NCBI GenBank assembly: GCA_036785705.1
Contig: JAWUZG010000177.1
Coordinates: forward strand, 1,736,001 to 1,800,000
Length of the DNA: 64,000 nucleotides
Direction: 5' to 3'
Source of the DNA: Acanthornis magna
Lineage: Eukaryota; Chordata; Aves; Passeriformes; Acanthizidae
This document shows positions 22,801 through 31,850 of this stretch, in pieces. Position 1 is the stretch's first letter, and every line of letters begins with the position of its first letter. Under the pieces are notes generated by a model. The model saw only the letters and a list, made by a program, of their open reading frames with translations. It was not told the DNA's origin and did no database searches. The translations under genes were made by a program, and so were the position numbers.

Positions 22801-25800
22801 AACTCCCAGCGGCCCCGAGGGCTCGGCCCTGAGGAAGAGCTGCTGATGAAACTCGGAGTAACACTGGCAAGGGAAGAATTTTGGGGGATGGAAGGAAAAG
22901 TTTTGAAGCCAGGCTTGGAATGGGCAGGGTCTGCAAGAAGTGACAGCAGAGCTGAGCTCAAACAGGTCATTGTTTGGGGTTGTTCAGCCTGGAGAAAAGG
23001 AGATCAGGGGACCTTGTGGCTCTGCACAGCTCCTGACAGGAGAGGACAGCCGGGGGGGTCGGGCTGTGCTCCAGGGAACAGGGACAGGAGGAGAGGGAAC
23101 GGCCTCAGGCTGGACTGGGGAGGCTCAGGGTGGACATCAGCAGCAATTTCTCCATGGAAAGGGTGGTCAGACCTTGGCAGGGCTGCCCAGGGAGGTTTGG
23201 AGTGCCCATCCCTGGAGGTGCCCAAGGAATTCCTGGATGTGGCACACAGGGCTCTGGGCTGGGGACAAGGTGGGACTCAGGCACAGCTTGGACTCTGTGG
23301 TCCTGGAGGTCTTTTCCAACCTCAGAGATCCTGGGATTCTGTGATCACTGCCCATTCCCTCTGATTTCTAATCCAGGATTTCCCCCCTGGTGAGATGTGC
23401 CAGGCAGCCATTCTTGAAGAGAACAGAGGACCTCAGTGTCACCCTCACGTTGTGGAATCACAGAAACGTTCAGGTTGGAAAAGACCTCTTGAAATCACTG
23501 ACTCCAAGCAGGCCCAGCACCGTATTCCATAAAACATAAACTCTGGTCTCCGGGGTTTGAACCATGGCCTTCAAATCCCTACCAGGCTTCCAAAACTGCT
23601 CTGAGCAGAACAAAATCCACTGAGAAGGTGAGGAAGCTCTTACCTAACTCTCCTAGGGACACCTACCACGTTCTCCAGGGGTGCAGCACCAAAGACTTTG
23701 AAGACAGGGTTGGGTTTGGAGGGTGAGATGCACAGCACGATGGCCTGCTGCCCCACTCTGGTGGTGTACTCATCCAGCGTGGCCCGGAGCTTCCTGAAAC
23801 ACAGAAAACAGGGAATGAGCTGAGAGCCCTGCAGGAACACAGCCCCTGCCATTGTCAGTGCCCTTTCTCAGCGCTGCCCGTGCACAAAGCAGGTGAGAAA
23901 CGGAGCCCCAGCTGCTCAGCTTGGCCACAGCTCGGTTTATTCCTCTGCTCCGCAGGCCTGCTGTGCTCCCTGCAGTCACCCAGCAGCTCAAATGTCAATT
24001 ATTCTCCTCTCTCTCCTTTTCTCACTGATGTAAAAAGAGAAATCACCAGAGCAGCGAAGCTGGGGCAGCAGGAGTCTGCACAGGCACTCTGTCTTAGCAA
24101 CACAAAAGTTGTGTTTTGCTGGAGCACTTTAATGATTCATCAAAAGAGGCCTGCAGATGGAGGTAATTTCACATCCACAGCACAGCAGTGAAGCTCTAGC
24201 ACCAAAGTCTCACTCACAGCACATCTGTAGGAATTCAAGCTACAGGACAGGCAAGAACTGGAAATATTGCAACAGCTCAGCACAGCAAACCCCGGAGTCC
24301 CAACACCTGCCCCATCAGCAGCTCCCTTGGAAACGATCTCTCTGGGGTTCCATCGGGTATTTTCTGCCTCTTAACTCACTTTTACGCAGTGCAAGAGTCA
24401 GAAATGGTGGCAGAAACTCCTAAAGCAAGAGAGAAGTGGCATTTCCCTCAGAAAACCTGAGCACGCCATGAGGTGACAGCTCAGTCCCTGTCCTGGTCAT
24501 TGCAGGACCTGCTGCTGCCAAAAAGCACCACCAGCACCACCAGCCATGCAAAAATCCCAGAATCAGGAGCCTGAGTTGCCCACTCCATTCCCAGGGGTGT
24601 GAAAATCAAGCACAAACATGTGTTCAAATTATCAGAGTGGAAAAAATGATGCATTGTTGTTGTCTTAATGTAGTAAAATGAAGTAGTTGTGTGAAGGGGG
24701 AAGAAATAATTCCTTCACATAGCGGTTTCTTTAAAAATATATTGCTCATATTTGAAGGGAGAAAAGAATTTGCTCTTCAGAAAAGTTGTAATTAAGAGTC
24801 AGCAGAGCTGGGGGAAGGAGGGAGAACCAGGATGGAGCTGTAAAAGGCAGGGAGTTCACTGGAAATATTCACAAGGAATATTATTTAACAGCAACTCTGC
24901 CCAATAATTTAACATTCACTGCCCAGTGAAATCCCAAACAGCACAAAAAGCAAACCTTGCTTTGTTCCAAAGCCTGGTGACCAGAAGGACAATATTTCCA
25001 AACATTCCCAGAGCACGGAGCTGCAGGGTTAGGTGGGCAAACAGCCTCAGAGCACCTGGAATGCAACACCTGCAGGGCTCTGAGGCTCTGCTGTCTCCAC
25101 AGGGAACTCCCAAAGCCACGAGAAGTGTTTCACCTCGGACAGGAACCTCCCCCTGATTATTGTGCCTCAAAGTGTGCCCTGAAGGCTGGGTCAGTCTGCA
25201 GCATGGAGCTCATCCACTGGCAGAGGAAAATTGGATATACACACACTGAATTTATTCCCAGAATGGTTTGACTGTGGAGAAAGGACTTTTTCATGAGGTA
25301 AATGAATCCTTTGCAGAGCTGGGATGTGGATGGAGCTCCAGATTCCATTAAAGCCACTGTGGATCTGTTTCTGGTGACCAGCTGGGGTCAAAACAGAACA
25401 GTGGATCCACCAGAATGTCACCACTGGTCATCACAAAATCACTTTAAAGATGAGCAGAACTGCAATTTAACCCTCTTACGCAAACTAAACACAACTCTTG
25501 GGCTCCAGGAAGACAGTCCCAAAAAATCCCTGAGCTGGGCAGCATTCAGTGTGACCACACGTGGCACCAGAGCTGGCTGGAGGTCCCTGAGGTGGCAGGG
25601 ACAGGTGAGTGCTCACCTGAGCAAACGTGTCTGCTGCCTCTTCCGAATGGACGGGTTGGACTCAAAAACGTGCGGTCGCTTCCGTTTCTTGCCTGTAGCC
25701 ACAGCAGCCGCGGCTGCCATCCCCACAGGGCCTGCAAATCACAGTGCAGAGGGTCAGGAAATGTTCATTGTGCCCCCCAGGCAGGGACGGGTGCCAGGGG

Positions 25801-27044
25801 TCTCCCCAGGTGACACAAATTCCTCCCCAGGTGACACAAATTCCTCCCCAGATGACACAAATTCCCCCCTGAGCTCTGCTCTCCCACACTGGGGGTGTAC
25901 CGAAAGGCTCCATTCCCCAAAACTGCCAAATCCCAGCTCAGCCCCAGGTGGAAGTCACCTATTTCAGCCTAAAGTTCTCCTTACGATCACAGAATTCTGT
26001 ATTTTATCTCGCAAAAACACTGAAAAACCCCCAGATATGCTGTGACTTTGAATTAGTGCCTGAACTGAGGAGATCCTGGTGGCTGGGAAGAGGAAACCAG
26101 GCACAGCAGCACAAATCCTGCCTGGACACCTCAACCTCAGCAGTCTGAGGCTCTCCCGAGGGATTAAGGACCAGTTCTGATGGGAAAGAAATGGAAAACC
26201 CAGAGTTCCCAACAGCGTCCTAGCAGAGCTTTCTGACAACCACCCAGGCCTGAAAATCCTGTGTGCTAGGAGGGAAGGGGAAAGAAAGAATCCTGCAGGA
26301 TGGGAGGCTGGAAAGTTCCTAAGCAAAGGGCATGGGATGCTCAGGGCGTGGCAGAGCTTCACAGGTTTGGTGCAGCACATCAAACACCTCACTCATCTGA
26401 CAAAGTCTGACAGATCCACCACAAGGCCAATCCAGAGGACACCTGGCTTCACTGGGAGGAATCTGATTCTGAAATATTTTCCCAGTTCAGATACGTCAGG
26501 ATCTTTTGCGGATCTCCCTGGGAGAGGCCTAACTAACACGTGAGCTCTCCCTGACTCAGCAAGGCCGTGCCACACTCCTGGGTTATTTTTGCTATTGTTT
26601 ACACGGGGCCTGAAATAATCCTGCTCTTAGACATATTTGGTGTTTTAATTCCATTATTTGAGGCATATTTGTACAAACCAGCAATTCCCAGCGCCTCTGG
26701 GATTCCCACAGAAACGATGCAGGATCCGAGCATCCGGCAGAGCTCGCGGAGCAGCCGGGAGGGATTTGGGGTCTCCCGAGGATGGGATGGAGCAGGAGGT
26801 GGGGAGCACCCCCGGCTTTACCTGCAGCCGCCAGGTGAGCGGTGACCTCGTCGGCAGCCGTGGAGTTGAGGATGTCAGAGTCGTCGTAGGAGGTGTCCTC
26901 GGGTGAGGAGGGCGAGTCCTCGTCGGCGCTGAGCATGCTGTGCTCCGTGTAGGTGGCCACGTGCACCTGCTGCACCTGCTGGGCCACGGCGTGCGCCTCG
27001 ATGGTAGCCATGTGCTCTGCCTGGCTCACTCCGTGTTCTTCCAT
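7714..27044 (-). CDS. NRF1: NRF1, nuclear respiratory factor 1 (nine coding exons, last exon missing)
   Basis: NRF1 binds GC-rich palindromes (YGCGCAYGCGCR) as a dimer and activates nuclear genes for respiration, mitochondrial DNA maintenance and growth; it acts in the nucleus. Joining the nine exons gives 1345 coding bases, 448 codons plus one base, with every junction in frame and GT-AG. The residues match vertebrate NRF1 nearly throughout: acidic serine-rich N-terminus (about 36-66), basic nuclear localisation segment with KKRKR at 89-93, DNA-binding and dimerisation region about 110-305, then a glutamine/alanine/threonine-rich activation region. Human NRF1 has 503 residues. The remaining 54 or so residues belong to a final exon that I could not find between 1 and 7713, so it should lie left of the window. 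Local differences from human are small, for example MEEHGVSQAEH at the start and a threonine run near residue 290. Identity is certain; exon borders are very likely. Confidence 0.97.
7840..9945. other. NRF1 intron, unique part
   Basis: No repeat family, exon or RNA gene recognised. Open frames here are short and featureless. Confidence 0.4.
9948..11310. repeat. 40-bp minisatellite in NRF1 intron
   Basis: About 35 units, mostly 40 bp (GGATTCTGAACAGAGCAGGA, ATTGGGAACTGTCCTGGAGA), with 35-36 bp variants lacking the GAGGA segment scattered through the array. Variant classes alternate in blocks, for example ATTGTCCTGCAGA against ACTGTCCTGGAGA. Two minus-strand frames of 496 and 423 codons are repeat translations. 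The array starts about 130 bases past the donor of NRF1 exon 8. Confidence 0.95.
11438..11595 (-). CDS. NRF1: NRF1 eighth coding exon (residues 355-407)
   Basis: Acceptor CCCTGGCAG| before 11595 and donor CAACAG|GTACTG after 11438; 158 bases, leaving phase 2. It encodes VEQNWATLQGGEMTIQTTQ through VTMALN, part of the glutamine- and alanine-rich activation region. The exon sits between two minisatellites: a 17-bp array about 140 bases upstream and a 40-bp array about 130 bases downstream in the direction of transcription. Confidence 0.96.
11735..12045. repeat. 17-bp minisatellite in NRF1 intron
   Basis: About 18 units of GAGGATGGGATCCACCT with variants GGTTCCACCT and GGATCTACACGAG. It is just upstream of the acceptor of NRF1 exon 8 in the direction of transcription. 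Confidence 0.9.
12285..12490 (+). mobile_element. CR1 fragment
   Basis: Plus orientation: AGTTCCACCTCACCGTGAGG, GGAACTGCTGCCCAGGGAGG, CCTTGGCCTGGATGGCTCCC, then CAAATATTCTGGGATTCTGTG as the 3' end. Confidence 0.85.
12500..13870. other. NRF1 intron, unique part
   Basis: Apart from an (AT)n run at 13638-13658 nothing is recognised. Confidence 0.4.
13876..13977 (-). CDS. NRF1: NRF1 seventh coding exon (residues 321-354)
   Basis: Acceptor CCCCCCAG| before 13977 and donor GGAGAG|GTGAGG after 13876; 102 bases, phase 0. It encodes VGTGATVATLADASELPTTV through SAVADGE, the beginning of the transcription-activation region. Confidence 0.96.
14130..14300 (+). mobile_element. CR1 fragment
   Basis: Plus orientation: GTGCCATCCCTGGAGGGGTC, AAGGCCAGGCTGGGCAGGGC, TTGGAGCACGCTGAGG and a 3' end GGTTCTGTGATT. 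Confidence 0.85.
15352..15490. repeat. Tandem duplication, about 66 bp, two copies
   Basis: GAGAGGGAAAAACTAACACA, AACACACC(G/A)GAATCACGAG and TTGAGATAAATYACTGATAGG appear twice in a row with few differences. Confidence 0.85.
15826..15992. repeat. Tandem repeat, about 54 bp, three copies
   Basis: GGCACAGAAATACCTGATCT, GTTGATTAAACTCCATTTCA and AGCCAATGAAGGAA repeat three times; the middle copy has a small deletion. A fourth, separate copy lies at 15219-15270. Confidence 0.85.
16318..16512 (-). CDS. NRF1: NRF1 sixth coding exon (residues 256-320)
   Basis: Acceptor CCTGGAAG| before 16512 and donor ATCCAG|GTGAGA after 16318; 195 bases, phase 0. It encodes VSWTQALRTIVKNCYKQHGR, the end of the DNA-binding domain, then the linker FEDQQT...THSIAHLVPSQT. 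The linker has PQTTTT where the human protein has QTQATA, an ordinary species difference. Confidence 0.97.
16614..17056 (+). mobile_element. Solo LTR of an endogenous retrovirus, copy 1
   Basis: 443 bp that starts TGATGCC and ends GGCCACA, i.e. TG...CA. An inverted relative lies at 29669-30110. It contains AATAAA at 16985-16990 near its 3' end, as expected for the R region of an LTR. The flanking 4-mers are AGGT and GGGT, an imperfect target duplication. No viral gene sequence adjoins it. It lies in an NRF1 intron, in the orientation opposite to the gene. Confidence 0.75.
17115..17245 (+). mobile_element. CR1 fragment
   Basis: Plus orientation: GCTTGGCTGAGATGACCTTT, AAAGGCCCTTCCAACCC and a 3' end GTTCTGTGATTCC. 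Confidence 0.85.
17496..17615. repeat. 120-bp duplicated segment A, overlapping the NRF1 exon 5 donor
   Basis: Matches 18051-18170 base for base in length with a few substitutions. It spans the last six bases of NRF1 coding exon 5, its donor and intron sequence (CAGGACTCTTTCTTCTGTCC, GGGGGCACGCAGGGGACAC). Confidence 0.9.
17610..17768 (-). CDS. NRF1: NRF1 fifth coding exon (residues 203-255), core of DNA-binding domain
   Basis: Acceptor TTGTTCCAG| before 17768 and donor CAGCGG|GTGGGT after 17610; 159 bases, phase 0. It encodes AQLRAFIPEMLKYSTGRGKP and on through WWPEDIPWANVRSD to EEQKQR, the most conserved part of the family. Its last six bases and the following 114 bases of intron are duplicated upstream at 18051-18170. 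Confidence 0.97.
17968..18268. repeat. Nested duplication B-A'-B'
   Basis: B (17968-18049) and B' (18187-18268) share CAGCCCATCACAACCCTGAG and CACTTCATGGT with a few differences. Copy A' (18051-18170) lies between them. A' carries the same CAGCGG|GTGGGT sequence that forms the real donor of NRF1 coding exon 5, here stranded in the preceding intron. Confidence 0.85.
18655..19275 (-). mobile_element. CR1 fragment, long
   Basis: Minus orientation from the 3' tail TCATAGAATCAGAG, through CAACCATTCCCCAGCACTGC, CCTGCAGGGATGGGCACTCC and CTGTCGCTGTTCCCTGGAGC, to CCAGCTCCTTCAGAAATCCT (this block is itself repeated) and GACACGCTCCAGGCTCC. Confidence 0.85.
19276..19332. repeat. 18-bp tandem repeat, three copies
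   Basis: CATTTATCCCAACAAACC is repeated three times at the end of the CR1 fragment. Confidence 0.9.
19345..21665. other. NRF1 intron, unique part
   Basis: No exon, RNA gene or known repeat seen; a short (AATCCC)n run is at 19865-19888. Confidence 0.4.
21671..21848. repeat. Near-perfect inverted repeat, 83-bp arms, 12-bp loop
   Basis: The left arm 21671-21753 is the reverse complement of the right arm 21766-21848 with only about three mismatches (in TTTATGTCC/TTTGTGTCC, AAAACGAG/AAAAGGAG and GGAATCC/GGAGTCC). The loop at 21754-21765 is GTCCTCTCCCTT. As RNA it would form a long hairpin from either strand. Confidence 0.95.
22312..22452 (-). CDS. NRF1: NRF1 fourth coding exon (residues 156-202)
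   Basis: Acceptor CCCCGCAG| before 22452 and donor ACCCAG|GTGAGG after 22312; 141 bases, phase 0 on both sides. It encodes VRKYKSTILEDLESALAEH through DKMTQ, within the DNA-binding domain. A 60-bp tandem array begins only about 40 bases upstream of its acceptor on the minus strand, so the branch point must lie in or next to the array. Confidence 0.96.
22492..22798. repeat. 60-bp minisatellite beside NRF1 exon 4 acceptor
   Basis: Five units of 60 bp: AGGAGGGGCTGCAGGGCCAG, GAGCCTTCCCCAGG and CAAACAGGGGCACAGCAGGA. The first two have GGCTG where the last three have AGGAG. The frames on both strands are repeat translations. Confidence 0.93.
22972..23350 (+). mobile_element. CR1 fragment
   Basis: Plus orientation: GTTGTTCAGCCTGGAGAAAA, GGGGACCTTGTGGCTCTGCA, TTGGCAGGGCTGCCCAGGGA, GGTCTTTTCCAACCTCAGAG and the 3' end ATCCTGGGATTCTGTGATC. 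Confidence 0.9.
23453..23560 (-). mobile_element. CR1 3'-end fragment
   Basis: Minus orientation: GTGGAATCACAGAAACG, TTCAGGTTGGAAAAGACCTC and TTGAAATCACTGACTCC. It faces the plus-orientation copy just to its left, 3' end to 3' end. Confidence 0.8.
23667..23793 (-). CDS. NRF1: NRF1 third coding exon (residues 113-155), DNA-binding region
   Basis: Acceptor TTTCAG| before 23793 and donor AACGTG|GTAGGT after 23667; 127 bases ending in phase 0. It encodes KLRATLDEYTTRVGQQAIVL and on to APLENV, part of the NRF1 DNA-binding and dimerisation domain. The donor GTAGGT is somewhat non-consensus at +4 and +5, but the next exon supplies the second valine of ENVVRKYK in frame. Confidence 0.95.
23800..25610. 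other. NRF1 intron, unique part
   Basis: No recognisable exon, RNA gene or repeat family. Confidence 0.4.
25617..25731 (-). CDS. NRF1: NRF1 second coding exon (residues 75-113), nuclear localisation signal
   Basis: Acceptor TTTGCAG| before 25731 and donor CTCAG|GTGAGC after 25617; 115 bases, phase 1 in and phase 2 out. It encodes an alanine run (80-84), the basic cluster KKRKR at 89-93 and the start of the DNA-binding region (IRKRQQTRLLR). On the right side of its donor in the minus-strand intron there is no repeat array. Confidence 0.95.
25793..25870. repeat. 21-bp tandem repeat, about three copies
   Basis: CCCCAGGTGACACAAATTCCT occurs about three times in a row, about 65 bases upstream of the acceptor of NRF1 coding exon 2 on the minus strand. 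Confidence 0.85.
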
Positions 27045-27053
27045 CAAGAGTCA
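26822..27053 (-). CDS. NRF1: NRF1 first coding exon (residues 1-75)
   Basis: The ATG is at 27044-27042; about nine bases of 5' UTR follow an acceptor whose AG is at 27055-27054. The exon ends at 26822 with GCAG|GTAAAG. It encodes the N-terminal segment with the casein-kinase-type acidic serine stretch (DEDSPSSPEDTSYDDSD), the region known in mammals to be phosphorylated, and ends one base into glycine 75. The context of the ATG is mediocre (T at -3, G at +4), but alignment with the known N-terminus fixes this start. Confidence 0.95.
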
Positions 27054-27397
27054 CTGGCATGGGGTAAAAAGCACAGTCTGTGAGCGAGAGGGACAGAGAT
27101 CGCCTCCCGCGGGGACAGCGGGTGGCTGTGGTGGGAAATAACAACTCCGCCAGGGACAGGAGAGGAACTTGAAGTTGAGGAGTTTGGAAAAATCTGTATT
27201 TCCGAACGGCAGGGCAACCAAACACGGTTATCTGTGCTGGAGGAACAGCTCCCCAGGATCCCATGGCCTGTCCCTCACCCCTAAAAGGGTCAGAGCTGGG
27301 ACTTGATTTTGCCACTTCCAAAGGGTTCAAGGGAAGAGGCCTGAGGGTGACACAAAACCTCCTCTGACCTCAGGAGCTCAGGACCAGTGAGGATGTC

Positions 27398-27870
27398 AGT
27401 ACAGAATCCCATGATCCTGAGGCTGGAAAAGACCTCTGAGACCATCCAGCCCAAGCTGTGCCCTCATCCCCAGCCCAGAGCTCTGAGTGCCACCTCCAGG
27501 AATTCCTTGGGCACCTCCAGGGATGGGCACTCCACACCTCCCTGGGCAGCCCTGCCAAGGCCTGAGCACCCTTTCCAGGGAAGAAATTCCTGCTGATGTC
27601 TACCCTGAGCCTCCCCAGTCCAGCCTGAGGCTGTTCCTCTCCTCCTGTCGCTGTTCCCTGCGAGCACAGCCTGACCCCCCCGGCTGTCCCCTCCTGTCAG
27701 GAGCTGTGCAGAGCCACAAGGTCCCCCTGATCCCCTTTGCTCCAGGCTGAGCCCTTTCCCAGCTCCCTCAGGAGTTCTCCAGACCCTTCCCAGCTCCATT
27801 CCCTGCCCTGGACACGCTCCAGCCCCTCAGGGCTCTCCCGTCAGGAGGGGCCCAGAACTGGACTCAGAGT
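27398..27870 (-). mobile_element. CR1 fragment
   Basis: Minus orientation: CAGAATCCCATGATCCTGAG, GAAAAGACCTCTGAGACCAT, CAGGGATGGGCACTCCACAC and TGTCAGGAGCTGTGCAGAGC. It closely resembles the copy at 54296-54670. Confidence 0.9.
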
Positions 27871-28329
27871 CCAGAAATAGGCAAACCATCACAACCCAAG
27901 CGCAAATATCACAGAAAGCTGATTTATTTCAGGCATCCAGTGGTAAAGTGCCGAGCAAAGAGCAGCTTACAGAGTCAGCAGGGCCCTGGACCACACACTG
28001 GGAACACAAATCTGTGCAGAAGGACCAGCACGGGAGGCACAGGGATATTTTCAGTCTGTGCCTGCCATACATTTGTGGAAAAGAAACCACACATCCCTAA
28101 GATGTTTTCAAATAGACGAATCAGAACCTCAACCCTCAAAAACAGATTCCCCAAAGAGAATCTGCTCCTGCTTGGGGCGAAGAGCGGAAAGAGGTGACCA
28201 GCTGCAGGGAACAAGAAAATAAACAGAAAAGATCCTGACCTTGTAAGTACAATCATGGAATCACAGCTCTGGACTCACACCAGATCACGGCAGGCTCAGT
28301 GAGACACAGGAACCCACACCACTTTGTCT

Positions 28330-28580
28330 ATAGGGTCATTGTGACCAAACTGAAAGGAGGCTGCAGTCAGGTAGGGGTTGGTCTCTTCTCCCAAGCCATG
28401 GGACAAGAGGAAATGGGCTCGAGTTGTGCCAGGGAGGTTTAGATGGGATATTAGGGGACATTTCTTCTCCAAAAGGGCTGTCAATGGAACAGGCTGCCCG
28501 GGGAAGTGCTGGAGTCCCCATCCCTGGAGGAATTTCACAGACCTCGGGGCCGTGGCTGAGTGGTGGGACTCAAATATTCT
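28330..28580 (+). mobile_element. CR1 fragment, diverged
   Basis: Plus orientation: CTCTTCTCCCAAGCCATGGG, GGAACAGGCTGCCCGGGGAA and GAGTCCCCATCCCTGGAGGA. Confidence 0.75.
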
Positions 28581-29668
28581 ATGCAGGCACACTCTGAGGG
28601 ACTCCAGCCTGAGGGACAGCAGAAGTGCTGCTGTGGGACTGTCACCAACCTGCTGAGCCCACAGCTCCGGCCAAACCAGCCTCAGACTGCCAGGGCTCCC
28701 TAAAAGGCTGCTGGAGACCGAGGCTGCTGCTGTCCAACGCTGTTTACAACTTGGGCTGTAATACTAGAACCACCCAAAAATAGCAGGAGTTCAAACAGCA
28801 CCAGTGAGGAAGGGACTGAGGTGCACTGAAACGAACTAAAAATTTCTGTTGGACACACAATCAGCCCTAATCTCCTTCCAAGAAACTTATTTTGCCATCA
28901 CCAGAGACAAACGGGTGGAAAAAAATATTTAAAGCAAATCCTTAATGGAGCAGCTCAACAGATTTCCCAAGGCTTTTCCTGAAAAGGGACACTGCTGCTT
29001 TTCTCCCTGGAGCAATGAACTTCAGGTATTTCTATTAAAATTTAAAAATCCATGGAAAAACGTGATCAGAGTATAACTGACAAAGCACAGTGATCTATAA
29101 GTCCATCGGGAGACAAGAGCCAAAGACAAGAGAAGCTTCCAACGCCATTTCCACTGCGAGGAAACCTCCACCGAAGGCAACCTGCACCTAATGCCACGAA
29201 CACTGAAACTTGGGAAGCCATCCCCATATTCTAATTATTCCCAAAGGATTCCTGACACAAGCCAGGCTCGGTGGGCCAACACCTTGCCTGGCAGGTGATG
29301 GTGTCACCAACCTGGCGACACCGTGGCAGCCCTGGCAGTGTCCCCGTGACACATCCAGGGTGGGACTGGGACTGAGCAGGGACACAGGCACAGGGGTGAA
29401 AGGAAAGCTGCTCCTGATTAGCTCAGAGATGAGCATTCATCACTCCAAAAAGGAACGCTGATTCCTGGTTTCCTTCTGAAACCAGACCAGATCAGGAGCA
29501 GGGGAAGCCTAACAGTGCCTGCAAATACATTTCCTGGGAGTCGTGGCTTAGTCCAGGAGCTTTGGGTGGCAGCCAGAAGTATTTTTAAAGTCATTTAAAG
29601 TGCCTATCAAAAACATGAGGATGAAGTCCCTCTCATCACACCGTGCAGTTGCTCCATGAGTGTGTCAG

Positions 29669-30110
29669 TGTTGCCTAACAGACAGGCAACCTGAAACAGA
29701 GGCCAAGACACATTAGGAGTATAAAAGTGGACAATTTATTCAAGGCCTGCAAAAGCCTTGAAGGTACAGTGGGGCAAGCAAAGTCCCCCTCAGGAACAAC
29801 ACCCAAAATGGACACTGGGTCACGAGCCCTTCACCTTTTACAAGTTCTGTCCATTAGCACATTGGCCCTTCATTCTCCAATCACCCTCAGGTGATGATGT
29901 TCACCACCCCAGGCCTGCTCCCCCAGCTCACAGTTATTTACATACTTTCAGGCCCTAAGGCAACGAATATGTCCTTGGATCTGTGTTCAGAGAGCCTTGT
30001 TTGGCCAAAGGTGCTGGGACAGAGGATTTCAGCACTTTGTAAGAAGTACAGAACTGCAGCAAGTTACAGATACATGGAGAGTAAAAAACTAGAAATACTT
30101 GAAGGCATCA
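29669..30110 (-). mobile_element. Solo LTR of an endogenous retrovirus, copy 2
   Basis: 442 bp, the inverted relative of 16614-17056. On the minus strand it runs from TGATGCC to GGCAACA. It is flanked by a perfect 4-bp target duplication, TCAG at 29665-29668 and 30111-30114. AATAAA lies on the minus strand at 29735-29740. It is in the same orientation as NRF1, in the 5' UTR intron. A 4-bp duplication is typical of gammaretrovirus-like (ERV1) elements. Confidence 0.85.
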
Positions 30111-30799
30111 TCAGGGGTTCCTTTGATGTCCTGTCAGCTCTGCTTTGCTGACACCATCGCTGGAGGAACACCAGCTGCAGGAGGAAACGGCAGAGCTGCA
30201 CCACTCAAACCACCAGAAAACAACAAGAACTGGTCATAAACCCCGAAATCCCACACTGAATTCAAACCCACGTGGACTGCAATGAAGGTCTTTGTCGTGT
30301 GAACGTAATAAGTCATAACTCAACCCATAAAAAATCCATGAGGGCCATCCCACCGCAGACATCATCACCTAAAACTGAGCCCAAAATAAAAAGGCCACGC
30401 CAGAAAAAAAATCGTGAGGAACAGCAGCACGATGAAAAAACTCCCTTACACAGAGAGGCCTGGAAATATTTTAAACCTTTAGGCCAATGAAGGGCTTTTG
30501 CTTCAGATGCTGCAGGAGACACAGCTCCGAGGCAGACTGAACCTGGAGATGAGCATTTATCCTCTGGAATGTTAAATCATGAGGCCATTTTTACCAACTC
30601 AGCCCACACCTCATTAATTTGAAACCCTGTTCAGATCAGCAATAAATAGAAGAATGGCTTGGTCTTGCTCCTTTGGTGGTTTAAATAATTTTAAAAGGAA
30701 GCAAAAGATGAATTCTATGGAGATTTTGAGAGGCCTGCTTGCTCTGTCCTCTCCTGAGCATGCACAGCTCGCTCCAGCCGTGTGTGGTTGGATCCCTCC

Positions 30800-31078
30800 T
30801 AGGATCCAGCCATGAAAGGGACCTTGAGGAATGCAGGGGCAAAGTTTTATGTGAAAAAGGGAAGAGTTAGATCAGACATAAGGAAGAAATTCTTCCCTGC
30901 TGCCCAGAGCAGCTGTGGCTGCCCCTGGTTCCCTGCAGTGTCCCAGGCCAGGCTGGACAGGGCTTGGAGCAGCCTGGGACAGTGGCAGGTGTCCCTGCCA
31001 GGGCAGGGGTGGCACTGGGTGGGCTTTGGGGTCCCTTCCCATCCAAACCATTCCTTCATTCCGTGATTCCACCATTTT
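30800..31078 (+). mobile_element. CR1 fragment
   Basis: Plus orientation: GAAGAAATTCTTCCCTGCTG, CCAGGCCAGGCTGGACAGGG, CTTGGAGCAGCCTGGGACAG, TCCATCATCC-type tail replaced by CCATCCAAACCATTCC, ending TCCGTGATTCC. Confidence 0.9.
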
Positions 31079-31749
31079 GAAATGGGGTGGAAACAACTAA
31101 TGGCATCCAAAACACCAAACATAAGGATCTTGTGGTCAAATTGATCAATCAAGTGGATTTTCTTACAAAACTTGCTTCTTCGTTAATTATCCTGATTGTC
31201 AGGATTCTGCCTTCATATTTTCATACCAAGAGTGAGTTATTAAGGGTGGAAAACCACACAGGAAAAGTTCCCCTGTATTCTGTACAAGCATCAGCATGAA
31301 AACAAGTACAACATTTTATAATTAAAATGCAAGAATTAGCAAATCCCCAACGGCAAATGGAGAGATCGGCTCTCACACAGCCGGCTCGGGGTGCACAGCC
31401 TTTCCTGACCACAGGTTTTGGGAAGAAGGAAATGCCATCCCAGCAGCGAACCTGATTTCATGGATGTCCCAAGCTCAAGCAGCAGCTCTGCCTTCTCTGC
31501 GAGGAGGTGGAAATCGCACAGGAGTAAAAGAGAGGACTAAGGAAAACCAAAAACTTTCTCAGATTCCTCTTTAAAAGTGATCAGTGTCCCCAGTCAGTTT
31601 AACAGACACATTAACGAGGTCAGGGGACTGTCCCTGTTCTCATTCCGGGCTGGTCAGGTCATGGGCCTTCTCCTCTTGCCAAGGATGAGGCTCGGGAGAA
31701 AGGCTGCCACACTCCAAAGGCTTAAAACCACTGAGACGACAGAACTATG

Positions 31750-31850
31750 GAATAGTTCATAGAACTATGGAAGAGATTGGAAAAGCCCTCTAGGATCATC
31801 GAGTCCAACTGTTGTCCCCCTATCTGCCAAGGTCACCACTGAGGCCATCA
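31750..31850 (-). mobile_element. CR1 3'-end fragment at the edge of a minisatellite
   Basis: Minus orientation: TTCATAGAACTATGGAAGAG, TTGGAAAAGCCCTC, TAGGATCATCGAGTCCAACT. Its distal part is the founder unit of the array that follows. Confidence 0.8.

Noticed and set aside
22228..23364. A 378-codon plus-strand frame across NRF1 exon 4, the 60-bp array and a CR1
   Set aside because: It joins antisense of a known exon, a minisatellite and a retrotransposon, so it is a chance composite.
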